Assembly: GCF_016887965.1 (NCBI RefSeq)
Contig: NZ_JAFDVD010000028.1
Span: 1 to 40,510, forward strand
Reading direction: 5' to 3'
Length of the DNA: 40,510 nucleotides
Origin: Phycicoccus sonneratiae
Lineage (GTDB): Bacteria; Actinomycetota; Actinomycetes; Actinomycetales; Dermatophilaceae
Part shown: piece by piece, positions 24,372 to 32,367 of the stretch
Position numbering within the stretch: the first letter of the stretch is position 1
How the letters are laid out: each line of letters starts with the position of its first letter
Notes under the pieces: generated by a model
What the model saw: the letters and a program-made list of their open reading frames with translations, nothing else
What the model was told of the DNA's origin: nothing
Databases searched by the model: none
Program-made: the position numbers and the translations under genes

Positions 24372-24413
24372 GCCCGCCCGCTGCTCCGGCCCTGCACGGC
24401 CGGAGCGGCGGGC
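24372..24413 (+). terminator. Terminator hairpin after the desaturase gene
   Basis: Nine base pairs (24383-24391 with 24398-24406, 6-nt loop) are extended by seven more (24372-24378 with 24407-24413) past a 4-nt bulge. The hairpin starts 3 bases after the stop codon and has no U tract. Confidence 0.7.
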
Positions 24414-24471
24414 ATCACCCGTTCGGCCCGGTCCGGTCGTGACGGGGCTGCGTGGCGGCGGGCGGGCGGGG

Positions 24472-24477
24472 TACGGT
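24472..24477 (+). promoter_or_regulatory. -10 box of the CAP-domain gene
   Basis: TACGGT lies 43 bases before the GTG at 24521. A start site near 24484 would give a 5' UTR of about 37 bases with GAGG near the start codon. No clear -35 box was found. Confidence 0.35.
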
Positions 24478-24520
24478 GACCGCGCCCCGGACCCCTGCCC
24501 CCGACACCCGAGGTACCGCC

Positions 24521-25012
24521 GTGACCCACCCCACCCTGCGCTCCACCCTCCTGCGGGCCGCCGCCTGCACCGCGCTGCTGGCGCCGGTCGGCTTCGTCGC
24601 CGCCGAGCCCGCGAGCGCCGCGACGAACAGCCAGATGCAGAAGGACGTCATCACCCTCGTCAACGCCCAGCGCAAGAAGGTCGGCTGCGCTCCCCTGCGC
24701 ACGAGCACCGCGCTGCGCAACGCGGCGATCCTCCACAGCATCGACATGCGCACGAAGAACTACTTCAGCCACACCTCCAAGGACGGCCGCAGCCCCTGGG
24801 ACCGGATCCGCGCGCAGAACTACGCGTACGGGTCGGCCGAGAACATCGCCGCCGGGCAGCGCACCGCCAAGGCGGTCGTCGACGCCTGGATGAAGAGCAC
24901 CGGCCACCGGAAGAACATCCTCAACTGCGCGAACAAGGCCGTCGGCGTCGGTGTCTCGAAGGGCAGCGGCACGTACTACATCTACTGGACCCAGGACTTC
25001 GGCACCCGCTGA
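24521..25012 (+). CDS. Secreted CAP-domain (SCP/PR1-like) protein
   Basis: This 163-residue precursor has a signal peptide ('LRAAACTALLAPVGFVAAEPASA', cleavage expected near residue 33). The CAP domain shows 'ITLVNAQRKKVGCAPLR', 'HSIDMRTKNYFSHTSKDGRSPWDR', 'AENIAAGQRTAKAVVDAWMKS' and 'TGHRKNILN', the usual CAP signatures; each is quoted in part. The function of bacterial CAP proteins is mostly unknown. GTG 24521 was chosen because it places the signal peptide at the N-terminus; two upstream in-frame GTG codons would add unlikely Pro/Arg sequence before or over the promoter. Confidence 0.9.
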   Translation: MTHPTLRSTLLRAAACTALLAPVGFVAAEPASAATNSQMQKDVITLVNAQRKKVGCAPLRTSTALRNAAILHSIDMRTKNYFSHTSKDGRSPWDRIRAQNYAYGSAENIAAGQRTAKAVVDAWMKSTGHRKNILNCANKAVGVGVSKGSGTYYIYWTQDFGTR

Positions 25013-25026
25013 GGCACCCTGCCTCA
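25010..25026. terminator. Bidirectional hairpin containing both stop codons
   Basis: TGAGGCA-CCC-TGCCTCA is a perfect 7-bp stem with a 3-nt loop, extended to 8 pairs by the flanking C and G. Its left arm begins with the stop codon of the CAP gene and its right arm ends with the stop codon of the leftward dehydrogenase gene, so each convergent transcript ends inside its neighbour's stop. Confidence 0.6.
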
Positions 25027-26061
25027 GGCGTTCCGCGCCGCCCGTGCGGCGGCGAAGTCGAGCCCGGTCGCGGCCCGCACCCGGTCCATCACCTCGAGGG
25101 TGGCGACCGTGTCGGCCCACGGGCGCAGGGGTGAGCCGGTCTCGCCGGCCGTGATGCGCCGCGCGACCTCGGCGGCCTCGAAGTGCAGCCCGTCGTGGTC
25201 GACGCGCGGCTCATCCCAGCGCAGCGCGGCGCCCTCGCGGGGGTGCAGCGTGAACGGACCCGGCCGGTAGAACTGCCGGTGCAGCTCGATGCGCCCCTCG
25301 GGGCCGGCGATGCAGGCCGTCGTCGGGGTGTCGGCGAGGATCGAGCACTGGAGCGCCGCCGTCGCGCCGGATGCCGTGCCGAGCGCGACCGAGAGCTGGC
25401 CGTTGATGCCGGTCGGGGCGGGCGTCGCGACCGCGGTCACGGTGTCGGGGGCGCCGAGAACCCAGGTCGCGAGGGTCACCGGGTAGGTGCCGAGGTCGAG
25501 CAGGGGTCCGCCGGCGAGGTCGTCGCGGAAGATACGGTGCTGCGGCCCGAACCACTCGCCCATGTCGGCGAGGACCGACGTGGGCTCGCCGAGGACGCCG
25601 TCCTCGAGCAGCTGCCGCACGACGTCGAGGCGCGGGAGGAACAGGGTCCACATCGCCTCCATGCAGAAGACCCCGGCGGCGGCCGCCGCCTCGCCGATGG
25701 CCCGCGCCTCGTCGGCGTCGAGCCCGACCGGCTTCTCGACGAGCACGTGCTTGCCGGCCCCGATCGCCAGCAGGGCGTGCGGCAGGTGGACGTTGTGCGG
25801 GGTCGCGACGTAGACGACGTCGACCTCCGGGTCGGCGACGAGGGCCTCGTACGAGCCGTGCGCGCGCCCGGCCCCCCACCGGGCCACGGCGTCGTCGGCG
25901 GAGGCCTGCGTCCGCGAGCCCACCGCCGCCACGACCTGGCGGGTGTGCCGGCGCACCGAGCCGACGAACCGGTCGGCGATCCAGCCGGTCCCGAGCACGC
26001 CCCAGCGCAGCGGCGGGGCCTCGCCGGAGTCCGGGGTCCGGGGGCTGGGCAGCGCGGTCAT
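25024..26061 (-). CDS. Gfo/Idh/MocA family oxidoreductase A
   Basis: This 345-residue NAD(P)-dependent sugar or polyol dehydrogenase has a Rossmann motif in 'RWGVLGTGWIADRFVGSV', the catalytic Lys in LVEKPVGLDADEA, and the C-terminal beta-sheet domain with 'MGEWFGPQHRIFRDDLAGGPLLDLGTYPV', read in parts. It resembles the trans-1,2-dihydrobenzenediol/1,5-anhydrofructose-type dehydrogenases ('CMEAMWTLFLPRL'). The ATG at 26061 was selected because a -10 box (TATCGT, complement of 26075-26080) and an operator palindrome lie directly upstream. It is divergent from a TSUP permease gene. Confidence 0.88.
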   Translation of the reverse strand: MTALPSPRTPDSGEAPPLRWGVLGTGWIADRFVGSVRRHTRQVVAAVGSRTQASADDAVARWGAGRAHGSYEALVADPEVDVVYVATPHNVHLPHALLAIGAGKHVLVEKPVGLDADEARAIGEAAAAAGVFCMEAMWTLFLPRLDVVRQLLEDGVLGEPTSVLADMGEWFGPQHRIFRDDLAGGPLLDLGTYPVTLATWVLGAPDTVTAVATPAPTGINGQLSVALGTASGATAALQCSILADTPTTACIAGPEGRIELHRQFYRPGPFTLHPREGAALRWDEPRVDHDGLHFEAAEVARRITAGETGSPLRPWADTVATLEVMDRVRAATGLDFAAARAARNA

Positions 26062-26085
26062 CGGCACGCTCGGGACGATATCGTC

Positions 26086-26097
26086 ATGTCCTGACAT
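26086..26097. promoter_or_regulatory. Operator 1 of the shared palindrome family
   Basis: ATGTCCTGACAT, a 5+2+5 palindrome, lies between the divergent starts of the Gfo/Idh/MocA gene (minus) and the TSUP permease gene (plus). For the minus gene it falls in the space between the expected -35 position and TATCGT. The same 12-mer recurs at 29286. Confidence 0.7.
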
Positions 26098-26131
26098 TTG
26101 CACGAGGTGTATCGACGGCGAGGAGGTCGGC

Positions 26132-26881
26132 GTGGACCTGCTCGGGGGCGGCCTGTTCGCGGCCGGTCTGATGGCGGTGGCCGCGCTCGTCATCGGCTAC
26201 TCGAAGACGGCGCTCGGCGGACTCGCCGTCGTCGCGGTCGCGATCTTTGCCACCATCCTCCCCGCCCGGCAGTCGACCGCGGCCATCCTCGCGGTGCTCA
26301 TCGTCGGCGACCTCGTCGCGGTGTGGCACTACCGCCGCGACGCCGACTGGGCCATCGTCCGGCGTCTGCTGCCGGCCGTGCTGCCCGGGCTCGCGCTGGG
26401 GTCGGTGTTCCTCGGGCTCGTCGACGACTCCACGCTCCGGCGCAGCATCGGGGGCATCCTCCTCGCGCTGGTGCTGCTGCAGCTCTGGGTGAAGTGGCGT
26501 GCGGGAGAGCAGTCCTCGTCGCTGCACGAGCGCCCGGCCGCCGCCTGGGCGGCCGGCACCGGGGCGGGGTTCGCGACGATGACGGCCAACGCCGCCGGGG
26601 CCGTCATGACCCTCTACCTGTCGGCGTCGGGCATCGACAAGCGCCGGTTCGTCGGCACCAACGCGTGGTTCTTCCTCATCGTCAACCTCGTCAAGGTGCC
26701 GTTCTCGGTCGGGCTCGGGCTCATGCACTGGCGCGACGTGGGGCGGGCCGGGCTGCTCGCCCCGGCCGTGCTCGTCGGCGGTCTGCTCGGCTACGCGACG
26801 GTCCGGCGGATGAGCCAGCGCGGGTTCGACGTCGCCGTCCTCGTCGCCTCCGCCGTCGCCGCGGCGGCCCTCCTGATCTGA
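26132..26881 (+). CDS. TSUP (TauE/SafE) family permease
   Basis: This 249-residue membrane protein has about eight hydrophobic segments and the TSUP signatures 'GYSKTALGGLAVVAVAIFA' near the N-terminus and 'TMTANAAGAVMTLYLSASGIDKRRFVGTNAWFFLIVN' (read in parts) in the second half. TSUP proteins export or import sulfite, sulfoacetate, other organosulfur anions, or organic acids. The GTG at 26132 has GAGGAGG upstream. It may belong to the regulon because operator 1 lies 35 bases upstream, but that site could serve only the divergent dehydrogenase. It converges with the LacI gene, with 6 bases between stop codons. Confidence 0.85.
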   Translation: MDLLGGGLFAAGLMAVAALVIGYSKTALGGLAVVAVAIFATILPARQSTAAILAVLIVGDLVAVWHYRRDADWAIVRRLLPAVLPGLALGSVFLGLVDDSTLRRSIGGILLALVLLQLWVKWRAGEQSSSLHERPAAAWAAGTGAGFATMTANAAGAVMTLYLSASGIDKRRFVGTNAWFFLIVNLVKVPFSVGLGLMHWRDVGRAGLLAPAVLVGGLLGYATVRRMSQRGFDVAVLVASAVAAAALLI

Positions 26882-26887
26882 CCGGGT

Positions 26888-27928
26888 TCAGCCGCGCAGG
26901 CGCGGGGGGATGTTCCACGGCGTGACGACCTGGGGCGAGGACGGCACGCTCGTCGGGGCGCCGGGCAGGAGGTGCTGGGCGCGCAGCAGCTGGGTCAGGG
27001 CGGTGCGCAGGTCGGCGCGCAGGTCGTGGTGGAGCACGGCCGTCAGCACGCCGGAGCGCAGGAGGGGGAGGTTGTCGGCGTCGAGGTCGTGCCCGACGAA
27101 GGGGATGCCGGCCAGCCCCGCCCGCCCGAGGGCTGCAGCGGTGCCGGCGTTGCCCCCGCCCATCGAGTAGACCCCCACGACGTCGGGCCGCCGGGCGAGG
27201 ACCGCCGCGACCGCCTCGGCCATCGCGTCGTCGGCGCCGTGCACGTCACCGGCCCGCAGCACCTCGCGGCCGGGGGCGTCCGCCGCCAGCCGGCGCTCGA
27301 AGGCCACGAGCCGCTCCTGCTCGCCGAGGAAGGCGCGGTGGCTGACGGTGGCGAGGACGGGTCCGGGCCGGTCGCGGAGCGCGGAGGTCAGCAGGTGGGC
27401 CGCCGTCGCACCGGCCGCGGCGTTGTCGAGCCCCGCGTAGGCCACCCGCCCCGACCCCGCGAGATCGGTGACGAGGGTGACAGTGGGGATGCCCCGGTCG
27501 GCGGCGCGACGCACGGCAGCCGCCACGAGGGGGTCGTCCGGTGCCTTGAGCACAAGGCCGTGCGAGACCCGGCCGCCGGTGCCCACCGCGTCGACGAGCG
27601 CGGCGACGGCCGCGGGCGACTCCCCACCGCCCATCCGGAACCGCGCCCGAACGGTGGCCGGGCGCAGCGACGGCAGGGCCTCCTCGGTGGCGTCGCGGAC
27701 GGCGTCGCGGAAGCGGCCGGGTGCGTCGAGCACGACGTCGACGAAGACCGTGCGGCGGGCCAGCCGGAGCTGGGTGGCCTGCCGGTCGAGCTCGAGGAGG
27801 GCCTGCTCGACGGCCCGCACCGCGCGCGGGCTCGCGCCGGTGCGACCGTGGAGGACCCGGTCGACGGTGGCCGTCGAGAGGCCGGACTGCTCCGCGACGT
27901 CGCGGACCCGGTGGCCGGTGCGTGCCAC
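26888..27928 (-). CDS. LacI-family transcriptional regulator 1
   Basis: This 346-residue repressor-like protein has the LacI helix-turn-helix at 'RVRDVAEQSGLSTATVDRVL' followed by HGRTGASPRAV, and a periplasmic-binding-protein-like effector domain ('MGGGNAGTAAALGRAGLAG', 'FVGHDLDADNLPLLRSG'). The form STATVDRVLHGR and the Peripla_BP_4-like sensor recall regulators of sugar or inositol catabolism. The GTG at 27928 has GGAGGTGGA upstream; longer in-frame readings run antisense through the adjacent oxygenase and dehydrogenase genes and are not real. It is divergent from the PhyH-type oxygenase gene, which it probably controls. Confidence 0.88.
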   Translation of the reverse strand: MARTGHRVRDVAEQSGLSTATVDRVLHGRTGASPRAVRAVEQALLELDRQATQLRLARRTVFVDVVLDAPGRFRDAVRDATEEALPSLRPATVRARFRMGGGESPAAVAALVDAVGTGGRVSHGLVLKAPDDPLVAAAVRRAADRGIPTVTLVTDLAGSGRVAYAGLDNAAAGATAAHLLTSALRDRPGPVLATVSHRAFLGEQERLVAFERRLAADAPGREVLRAGDVHGADDAMAEAVAAVLARRPDVVGVYSMGGGNAGTAAALGRAGLAGIPFVGHDLDADNLPLLRSGVLTAVLHHDLRADLRTALTQLLRAQHLLPGAPTSVPSSPQVVTPWNIPPRLRG

Positions 27929-28045
27929 GGCTCCACCTCCTGCTCGACCCGGGCTGAGGTGATTCTGATGGATTCCTGTCTCACCGGTCCACCCCCACGC
28001 CCCCACGCTGGACGGACGACCACTGCCGTTCGCCGAGGAGCACCG
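27929..28045. promoter_or_regulatory. Divergent promoter region, LacI regulator 1 / oxygenase
   Basis: This 117-bp gap holds the Shine-Dalgarno sequences of both genes. It contains a direct repeat, GATTC at 27961-27965 and 27971-27975, in an AT-richer patch (27960-27978). Neither a LacI-type palindrome nor the TGTCNGGACA operator found elsewhere in the region is present. Confidence 0.35.
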
Positions 28046-29221
28046 ATGTCCCCCACGACCGCCACCACCGGCTTCCGCCGGGCCGAGGACTGCCGCCTCG
28101 AGGACCTGCTGACCGTCCTCGAGGCGCACACCGATCCCGCCGCCTTCCCGCACGCGGACCGGGTCGTGCAGGACGTCCTCGTCTACGAGGCCGCGTCGCT
28201 GCGCCCGCTCCTCGTCGACCCGGACTCCCGCGACACCGTCCTCGCCGAGCTCGCCGACGCCTTCGCCGACGGTCCCGGCATCGTCGTGCTCTCCGGGGCC
28301 TTCGAGACGACCGTCGTCGACCGGGTCACCGACGCCTTCGAGCAGATCATCCGCGAGGAGAAGGAGGCCGGACAGCTGGCCGGCGACCACTTCGCCGGGC
28401 CGGGGTCGAACGACCGGGTGTGGAACGCCCTCGAGAAGCTCGCCGTCCGGGACCCCGAGGCGTTCGTCGCGTACTACGCCAACGACCTCGTGGCCCTCGC
28501 TGCGACGGCCTGGCTCGGCCCCGGCTACCAGGTCACCTCGCAGGTCAACGTCGTCAACCCCGGCGGGAAGGGCCAAACGGTCCACCGCGACTACCACCTC
28601 GGCTTCCAGAGCCCCGCGGTCACCGGTCGCTACCCCGGCCGCGTCCACGACGTCTCGCCGCTGCTCACCCTCCAGGGCGCAGTCGCCCACTGCGACATGC
28701 CGGTCGAGACCGGGCCGACCCTCTACCTGCCGCACAGCCAGAAGTACCGGTACGGCTACCTCGCATACTGGCTGCCGGAGTTCCAGGACCACTTCCAGCG
28801 TCACCACGTCCAGCTGCCGCTGCACAAGGGCGACGCGGTCTTCTTCAACCCGGCCCTGTTCCACGCGGCGGGCTCGAACCACACCCACGACGTGCGCCGG
28901 ATGGCCAACCTGCTCCAGGTGTCGTCGGCGTTCGGCCGCGCGATGGAGACCGTCGACCGCGACCGGATGGTCCGAGCCGTGTACCCGTCCCTGCTGGCCG
29001 CCGTCGCGGACGGCCTGTCCGACACCGCCGCCGGGCACGTCGTCGCCGCGTCGGCCGAGGGGTACGCGTTCCCCACCAACCTCGACCGCGACACCCCCGT
29101 CGACGGGATGACACCCCGCAGCCAGGCCGAGGTGGTGCTCGACGCCCTCGCCGTCGCCCTGACCCCCGAGCAGCTCGGGACCCGCCTCGACGCCGTCGCC
29201 CACGCGAGGCTCAGCCACTGA
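28046..29221 (+). CDS. Phytanoyl-CoA dioxygenase (PhyH) family Fe(II)/2-oxoglutarate oxygenase
   Basis: This 391-residue protein has a jelly-roll oxygenase core. The metal triad is predicted as His180 and Asp182 in 'TVHRDYHLGF' and His273 in 'FNPALFHAAGSN', with Arg284/285 for 2-oxoglutarate. Further PhyH features are 'QVNVVNPGGKGQ', 'HCDMPVETGPTLYLPHSQ' and an N-terminal helical part with 'GPGIVVLSGAF'. It should hydroxylate or oxidatively cleave a small substrate at the expense of 2-oxoglutarate. The ATG has GAGGAG upstream. Its neighbours are sugar or polyol dehydrogenases, so a hydrophilic substrate is more likely than an acyl-CoA. The substrate is unknown. Confidence 0.87.
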   Translation: MSPTTATTGFRRAEDCRLEDLLTVLEAHTDPAAFPHADRVVQDVLVYEAASLRPLLVDPDSRDTVLAELADAFADGPGIVVLSGAFETTVVDRVTDAFEQIIREEKEAGQLAGDHFAGPGSNDRVWNALEKLAVRDPEAFVAYYANDLVALAATAWLGPGYQVTSQVNVVNPGGKGQTVHRDYHLGFQSPAVTGRYPGRVHDVSPLLTLQGAVAHCDMPVETGPTLYLPHSQKYRYGYLAYWLPEFQDHFQRHHVQLPLHKGDAVFFNPALFHAAGSNHTHDVRRMANLLQVSSAFGRAMETVDRDRMVRAVYPSLLAAVADGLSDTAAGHVVAASAEGYAFPTNLDRDTPVDGMTPRSQAEVVLDALAVALTPEQLGTRLDAVAHARLSH

Positions 29222-29285
29222 CCGCTGCCACCCGACGCCCCTCCGGTTCGAGCGCACGGCGGTCCGCGGCGCCGGGCCTCTCCAT

Positions 29286-29307
29286 ATGTCCTGACATTCG
29301 GTTGACA
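29286..29307 (+). promoter_or_regulatory. Operator 2 and -35 box of the SDR-IolG-like operon
   Basis: ATGTCCTGACAT (29286-29297) is identical to operator 1. It is followed by a consensus -35 TTGACA (29302-29307) and, 17 bp later, GACGAT (29325-29330) as a -10 candidate. The operator abuts the -35 box. The SDR start codon is 50 bases past the -10 candidate. Confidence 0.65.
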
Positions 29308-29380
29308 GATGCTGGCCGGAACGCGACGATGGACCGGCCCTGAGACCCTGAGCACCGACCGACGGGAAACCCCACCCCCC

Positions 29381-30166
29381 ATGAGCCTCACCGACCTCCT
29401 CGTCGACCGCGTGGTCCTCGTCGTCGGGGCAACCTCCGGAGTCGGGGAGGCCGTGGCCCGGGCCGCCGCGCGCGAGGGGGCGTACGTGACCGTCGCCGGG
29501 CGTCGGACGGAGCGGGCCGACGCCCTGGCCGCCCAGCTGTCCGACGGCGGTTCCGAGGCCCTCGCGGTGTGGTGCGACGTCGCCGACCCGGCCAGTGCGG
29601 TGGGCGCCGTGGCAGCGACGGTCGAGCGCTTCGGTCGCATCGACGGCCTCGTGAACTCCGCCGGCCTGACCACCCGAGGCACCCTGCTCGACACCACCCC
29701 CGAGCTGTTCGACGCGCACGTGGCCACGAACCTGCGTGGCCCGTTCTTCACGATGCAGGCCGCGGTCGCGGACATGAGGCGCCGGGGCGCCGGTGGCGCG
29801 GTCGTCAACATCATCAGCAGCGCAGAGCTGGGCGGGCAGCCGTACCTGGCGCCCTACGCGGCCACGAAGGCGGGTCTGGCGACTCTCACCCGGAACGCGG
29901 CCTTCGCCCACCGGTGGGACCGGATCCGGATCAACGGCCTCGACATCGGCTGGACCGAGACCGAGGGCGAGGCCGACATCCAGCGGCGGTTCCACGGGGC
30001 CGGCGAGGACTGGGTGGAACGGGCGGCGGCCAGCGTCCCCATGGGCAGGCTGGGCCAGGTCGACGAGATCGCCGACATGGTCGTCTTCCTCCTCTCCGAC
30101 CGGAGTGGAGTCGTCACGGGCTCGGTCGTCGACTGGGACCAGATCATCCAAGGATGTCAAGACTGA
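29381..30166 (+). CDS. SDR family oxidoreductase, polyol/sugar dehydrogenase-like
   Basis: A classical short-chain dehydrogenase of 261 residues. It has the coenzyme motif GATSGVGEA (16-24), an NSAG-type motif (92-95) and the catalytic Ser146, Tyr159 and Lys163 in 'NIISSAELGGQPYLAPYAATK' (read in parts). The sequence 'GLDIGWTETEGEADIQRRFHG' near the C-terminus marks a subgroup often found in sugar catabolic clusters. It probably oxidises a hydroxyl to a ketone. The stop codon overlaps the next start (TGATG), so it is coupled to the IolG-like dehydrogenase gene. Transcription is expected from the operator 2 promoter. Confidence 0.87.
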   Translation: MSLTDLLVDRVVLVVGATSGVGEAVARAAAREGAYVTVAGRRTERADALAAQLSDGGSEALAVWCDVADPASAVGAVAATVERFGRIDGLVNSAGLTTRGTLLDTTPELFDAHVATNLRGPFFTMQAAVADMRRRGAGGAVVNIISSAELGGQPYLAPYAATKAGLATLTRNAAFAHRWDRIRINGLDIGWTETEGEADIQRRFHGAGEDWVERAAASVPMGRLGQVDEIADMVVFLLSDRSGVVTGSVVDWDQIIQGCQD

Positions 30167-31179
30167 TGCGCATCGGACTCATCGGCCTCGGGCGCATCGG
30201 CGCCTTCCACGCCGACACCCTCGCCGCCCTCGACCGCGTCGACGAGCTCGTCGTCACCGACCCCGTCACCGCCGCGGCGGACGCCGTGACGGCCCGCATC
30301 CCGAAGGCGACGGCGGTCGGCTCGCCCGAGGCGCTGCTCGACGCCGGCGTCGACGGCGTGGTCATCGCGGCAGCGACGAGTGCGCACGCCGAGCTGCTGC
30401 TCGCGTCGGCCGGGCGGGGGATCCCGACGTTCTGCGAGAAGCCGATCGCCGGTTCTGCCGACGAGGCGGTCACCGTCCGCGACCGCCTGGCGGGCTCGGA
30501 CGTCGCCGTCCAGATCGGGTACCCGCGCCGTTTCGACCCGGCCTTCGTCGCGGCCCGCGACGCCGTGCGCAGCGGTCAGCTCGGCCGCGTGCACACCGTC
30601 CGCTCGACAACCCTCGACCCGGCCCCGCCGCCGGCGGCCTACCTCGCGGGGTCCGGGGGCATCTTCCGCGACTGCTCGGTCCACGACTTCGACGCCGTGC
30701 GGTGGGTCACCGGCCAGGAGGCGGTCGAGGTGTACGCCGTCGGTGCGGTCGACCCCGACGCCCCCGCCGAGATGTACGCCGACCACGGCGACTGGACGAC
30801 CGCTTCGGTGCTCATCACCCTCGCCGACGGGACCGTCGGCGTCGTCTCGAACACGCGCACAAACGCCCGCGGCTACGACGTCCGGCTCGAGGTGCACGGT
30901 GTCCTGGACGCGGTGGCGGCCGGGCTGGACGAAGGTCTCCCGCTCCGGCCCACGCAGCCAGGCATCACCTGGCCCGGCGGCCCCCCGCACTCCTTCTTCA
31001 TGGACCGCCTCACCGCGGCCTTCCGCGCCGAGCTCGCGACGTTCTGCGCCGTCGCGGCCGGCGAGGTCACCTCGCCGTGCACGATCGAGGACGCCATGGG
31101 CACGGCCTGGATCGCCGAGGCCGCCACCGTGTCCGCTCGGGAGAAGCGCCCGGTGCGCATCGACGAGGTCGCCCGCTGA
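30166..31179 (+). CDS. Gfo/Idh/MocA family oxidoreductase B, IolG (inositol 2-dehydrogenase)-like
   Basis: This 337-residue protein has the IolG-type pattern: 'MRIGLIGLGRIGAFHADTLA' at the N-terminus, FCEKPIA with the catalytic Lys, 'IGYPRRFDPAFVAARDAV', and 'GSGGIFRDCSVHDFDAVRW' with the Asp/His pair of the active site. IolG enzymes oxidise myo-inositol or related cyclitols with NAD+. The exact substrate here is unproven because other inositol catabolic genes (iolBCDE) are absent from the window. ATG 30166 overlaps the SDR stop codon; an in-frame ATG at 30154 is the alternative. It converges with the MFS gene, 9 bases apart. Confidence 0.88.
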   Translation: MRIGLIGLGRIGAFHADTLAALDRVDELVVTDPVTAAADAVTARIPKATAVGSPEALLDAGVDGVVIAAATSAHAELLLASAGRGIPTFCEKPIAGSADEAVTVRDRLAGSDVAVQIGYPRRFDPAFVAARDAVRSGQLGRVHTVRSTTLDPAPPPAAYLAGSGGIFRDCSVHDFDAVRWVTGQEAVEVYAVGAVDPDAPAEMYADHGDWTTASVLITLADGTVGVVSNTRTNARGYDVRLEVHGVLDAVAAGLDEGLPLRPTQPGITWPGGPPHSFFMDRLTAAFRAELATFCAVAAGEVTSPCTIEDAMGTAWIAEAATVSAREKRPVRIDEVAR

Positions 31180-31188
31180 CGCAGGACC

Positions 31189-32367
31189 TCACCCGACGGC
31201 AAGGTCCCGTCGGCGGGCGCGGCGGATGACCTGCAGCGCGACCGCGGCCAGGACGACGAGGACGGGGACGACGGTCAGCGCCGCCTCCAGCGACGTCGCC
31301 TCGGCCAGGGTCCCCACGGTCAGGGGCGCCAGGAGGATGGCCGTCGAGGTGAGGAGGACGACCCGCCCGCTGGCCGCCGCGGCGTGCTGCGGTGCGACGG
31401 AGACCGCGATCGACAGGCCGAGGGGGAAGAGGTTGCCCACGCCGGTGCCGAGCAGCGCCATCCCGATCGTCGACGGGAGCGGGGTCGTCGAGGGCCACGC
31501 GACGACGAAGCCGACGAGCGCCACCGCGAGCGCCAGCGCGAACAGCCGCGAGGGGTCGTGGCGCCTGGTGAGCCGGCTGCCGAGGACGCGCCCGGCGAGG
31601 ACCCCCCCGAAGTAGCCGGCCATGACCGCCACCGCCCTGTCGGGGGAGGAGTCGAGGGCCTGCTGGACGAACGTCGCTCCCCAGGCGGTGATGCACCACT
31701 CGGCCGCCGTGGCGCACATGAGCATCCCGCCGGCGACCCAGAAGATCGGCGGCAGCCGACCGCCCGCGGTGTCCATCCCCCCTCGCGACGGCTCGACGAG
31801 GGTGCCTCGGTTGGCCGACCGGGCGAGGAGCGGGGCGACGAGGGAGACGAGGACGGCCGCGCGCCAGTCCAGGCCGACGGCGGTCGCCAGCAGGAGGGTG
31901 CCGGCGAGGAGGAGGTAGGACGCCGCGGCCGCGACGTTCGCCTCGGTGAGGGCGACCGCCGGACGGGCGGCGTGGTGCTCGGCCAGCCCGACCTGCACCG
32001 TCGCCAGCAGCAGCCCGCCGCCGACACCCATCACCGCGATGGCACCGACGGTCGCGGCAGGTTGCCGGCCCAGCGTCAGGAGCGCGGCACCCAGGGCCAT
32101 CACCCCACTCGAGGCCCACAGCAGCCGCGTCCGTCCGAGGTGTCGCTCCGCTCGGGCCGACACCGCGCCGGCGAGCGTGGCGCCCGCGGCGAACGCGGCC
32201 ACGTGCAGCCCGCCGACGGTGTAGCCGAAGCCCATCTCCGCGCGCAGGCGCGGCACGACGAGCCCCGGCACGGCCTGGAGGTAGGCGAACCAGGCGAGCA
32301 GCGCGTAGAGCGTCCAGGTGACCCGGTCCCGGCGGAACCCGGCGGCCGCGCCCGCGGGGTCAGCCAA
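31189..32367 (-). CDS. MFS transporter
   Basis: This 392-residue membrane protein has 12 predicted helices of the major facilitator type. It starts 'TLYALLAWFAYLQAVPGLVVPRLRAEMG', has the loop 2-3 motif in 'SARAERHLGRTRLLWASSG', and a central loop rich in charged residues ('RSANRGTLVEPSRGG'). The second half includes 'GYFGGVLAGRVLGSRLTRRHDPSRL'. It resembles sugar/drug-type facilitators such as YbjJ/FucP relatives. The start is taken as TTG 32367, overlapping the end of the isomerase gene by 8 bases, since no ATG or GTG precedes the first helix in frame. The likely role is uptake or efflux of the compound handled by the regulon. Confidence 0.83.
   Translation of the reverse strand: MADPAGAAAGFRRDRVTWTLYALLAWFAYLQAVPGLVVPRLRAEMGFGYTVGGLHVAAFAAGATLAGAVSARAERHLGRTRLLWASSGVMALGAALLTLGRQPAATVGAIAVMGVGGGLLLATVQVGLAEHHAARPAVALTEANVAAAASYLLLAGTLLLATAVGLDWRAAVLVSLVAPLLARSANRGTLVEPSRGGMDTAGGRLPPIFWVAGGMLMCATAAEWCITAWGATFVQQALDSSPDRAVAVMAGYFGGVLAGRVLGSRLTRRHDPSRLFALALAVALVGFVVAWPSTTPLPSTIGMALLGTGVGNLFPLGLSIAVSVAPQHAAAASGRVVLLTSTAILLAPLTVGTLAEATSLEAALTVVPVLVVLAAVALQVIRRARRRDLAVG

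Noticed and set aside
27961-27975. GATTC direct repeat as the operator of LacI regulator 1
   Set aside because: It is short and not symmetric, without the central CG of LacI sites. It is kept only as a note in the promoter entry.
27929-30160. A long N-terminal extension or fusion of LacI regulator 1
   Set aside because: The in-frame sequence upstream of GTG 27928 is antisense to the oxygenase, SDR and IolG-like genes, and a strong Shine-Dalgarno sequence marks the short start.
30166-31179. Naming this gene iolG and the region an inositol operon
   Set aside because: The motifs fit IolG, but iolB, iolC, iolD and iolE are absent and the other dehydrogenases belong to different subgroups, so the substrate is left open.
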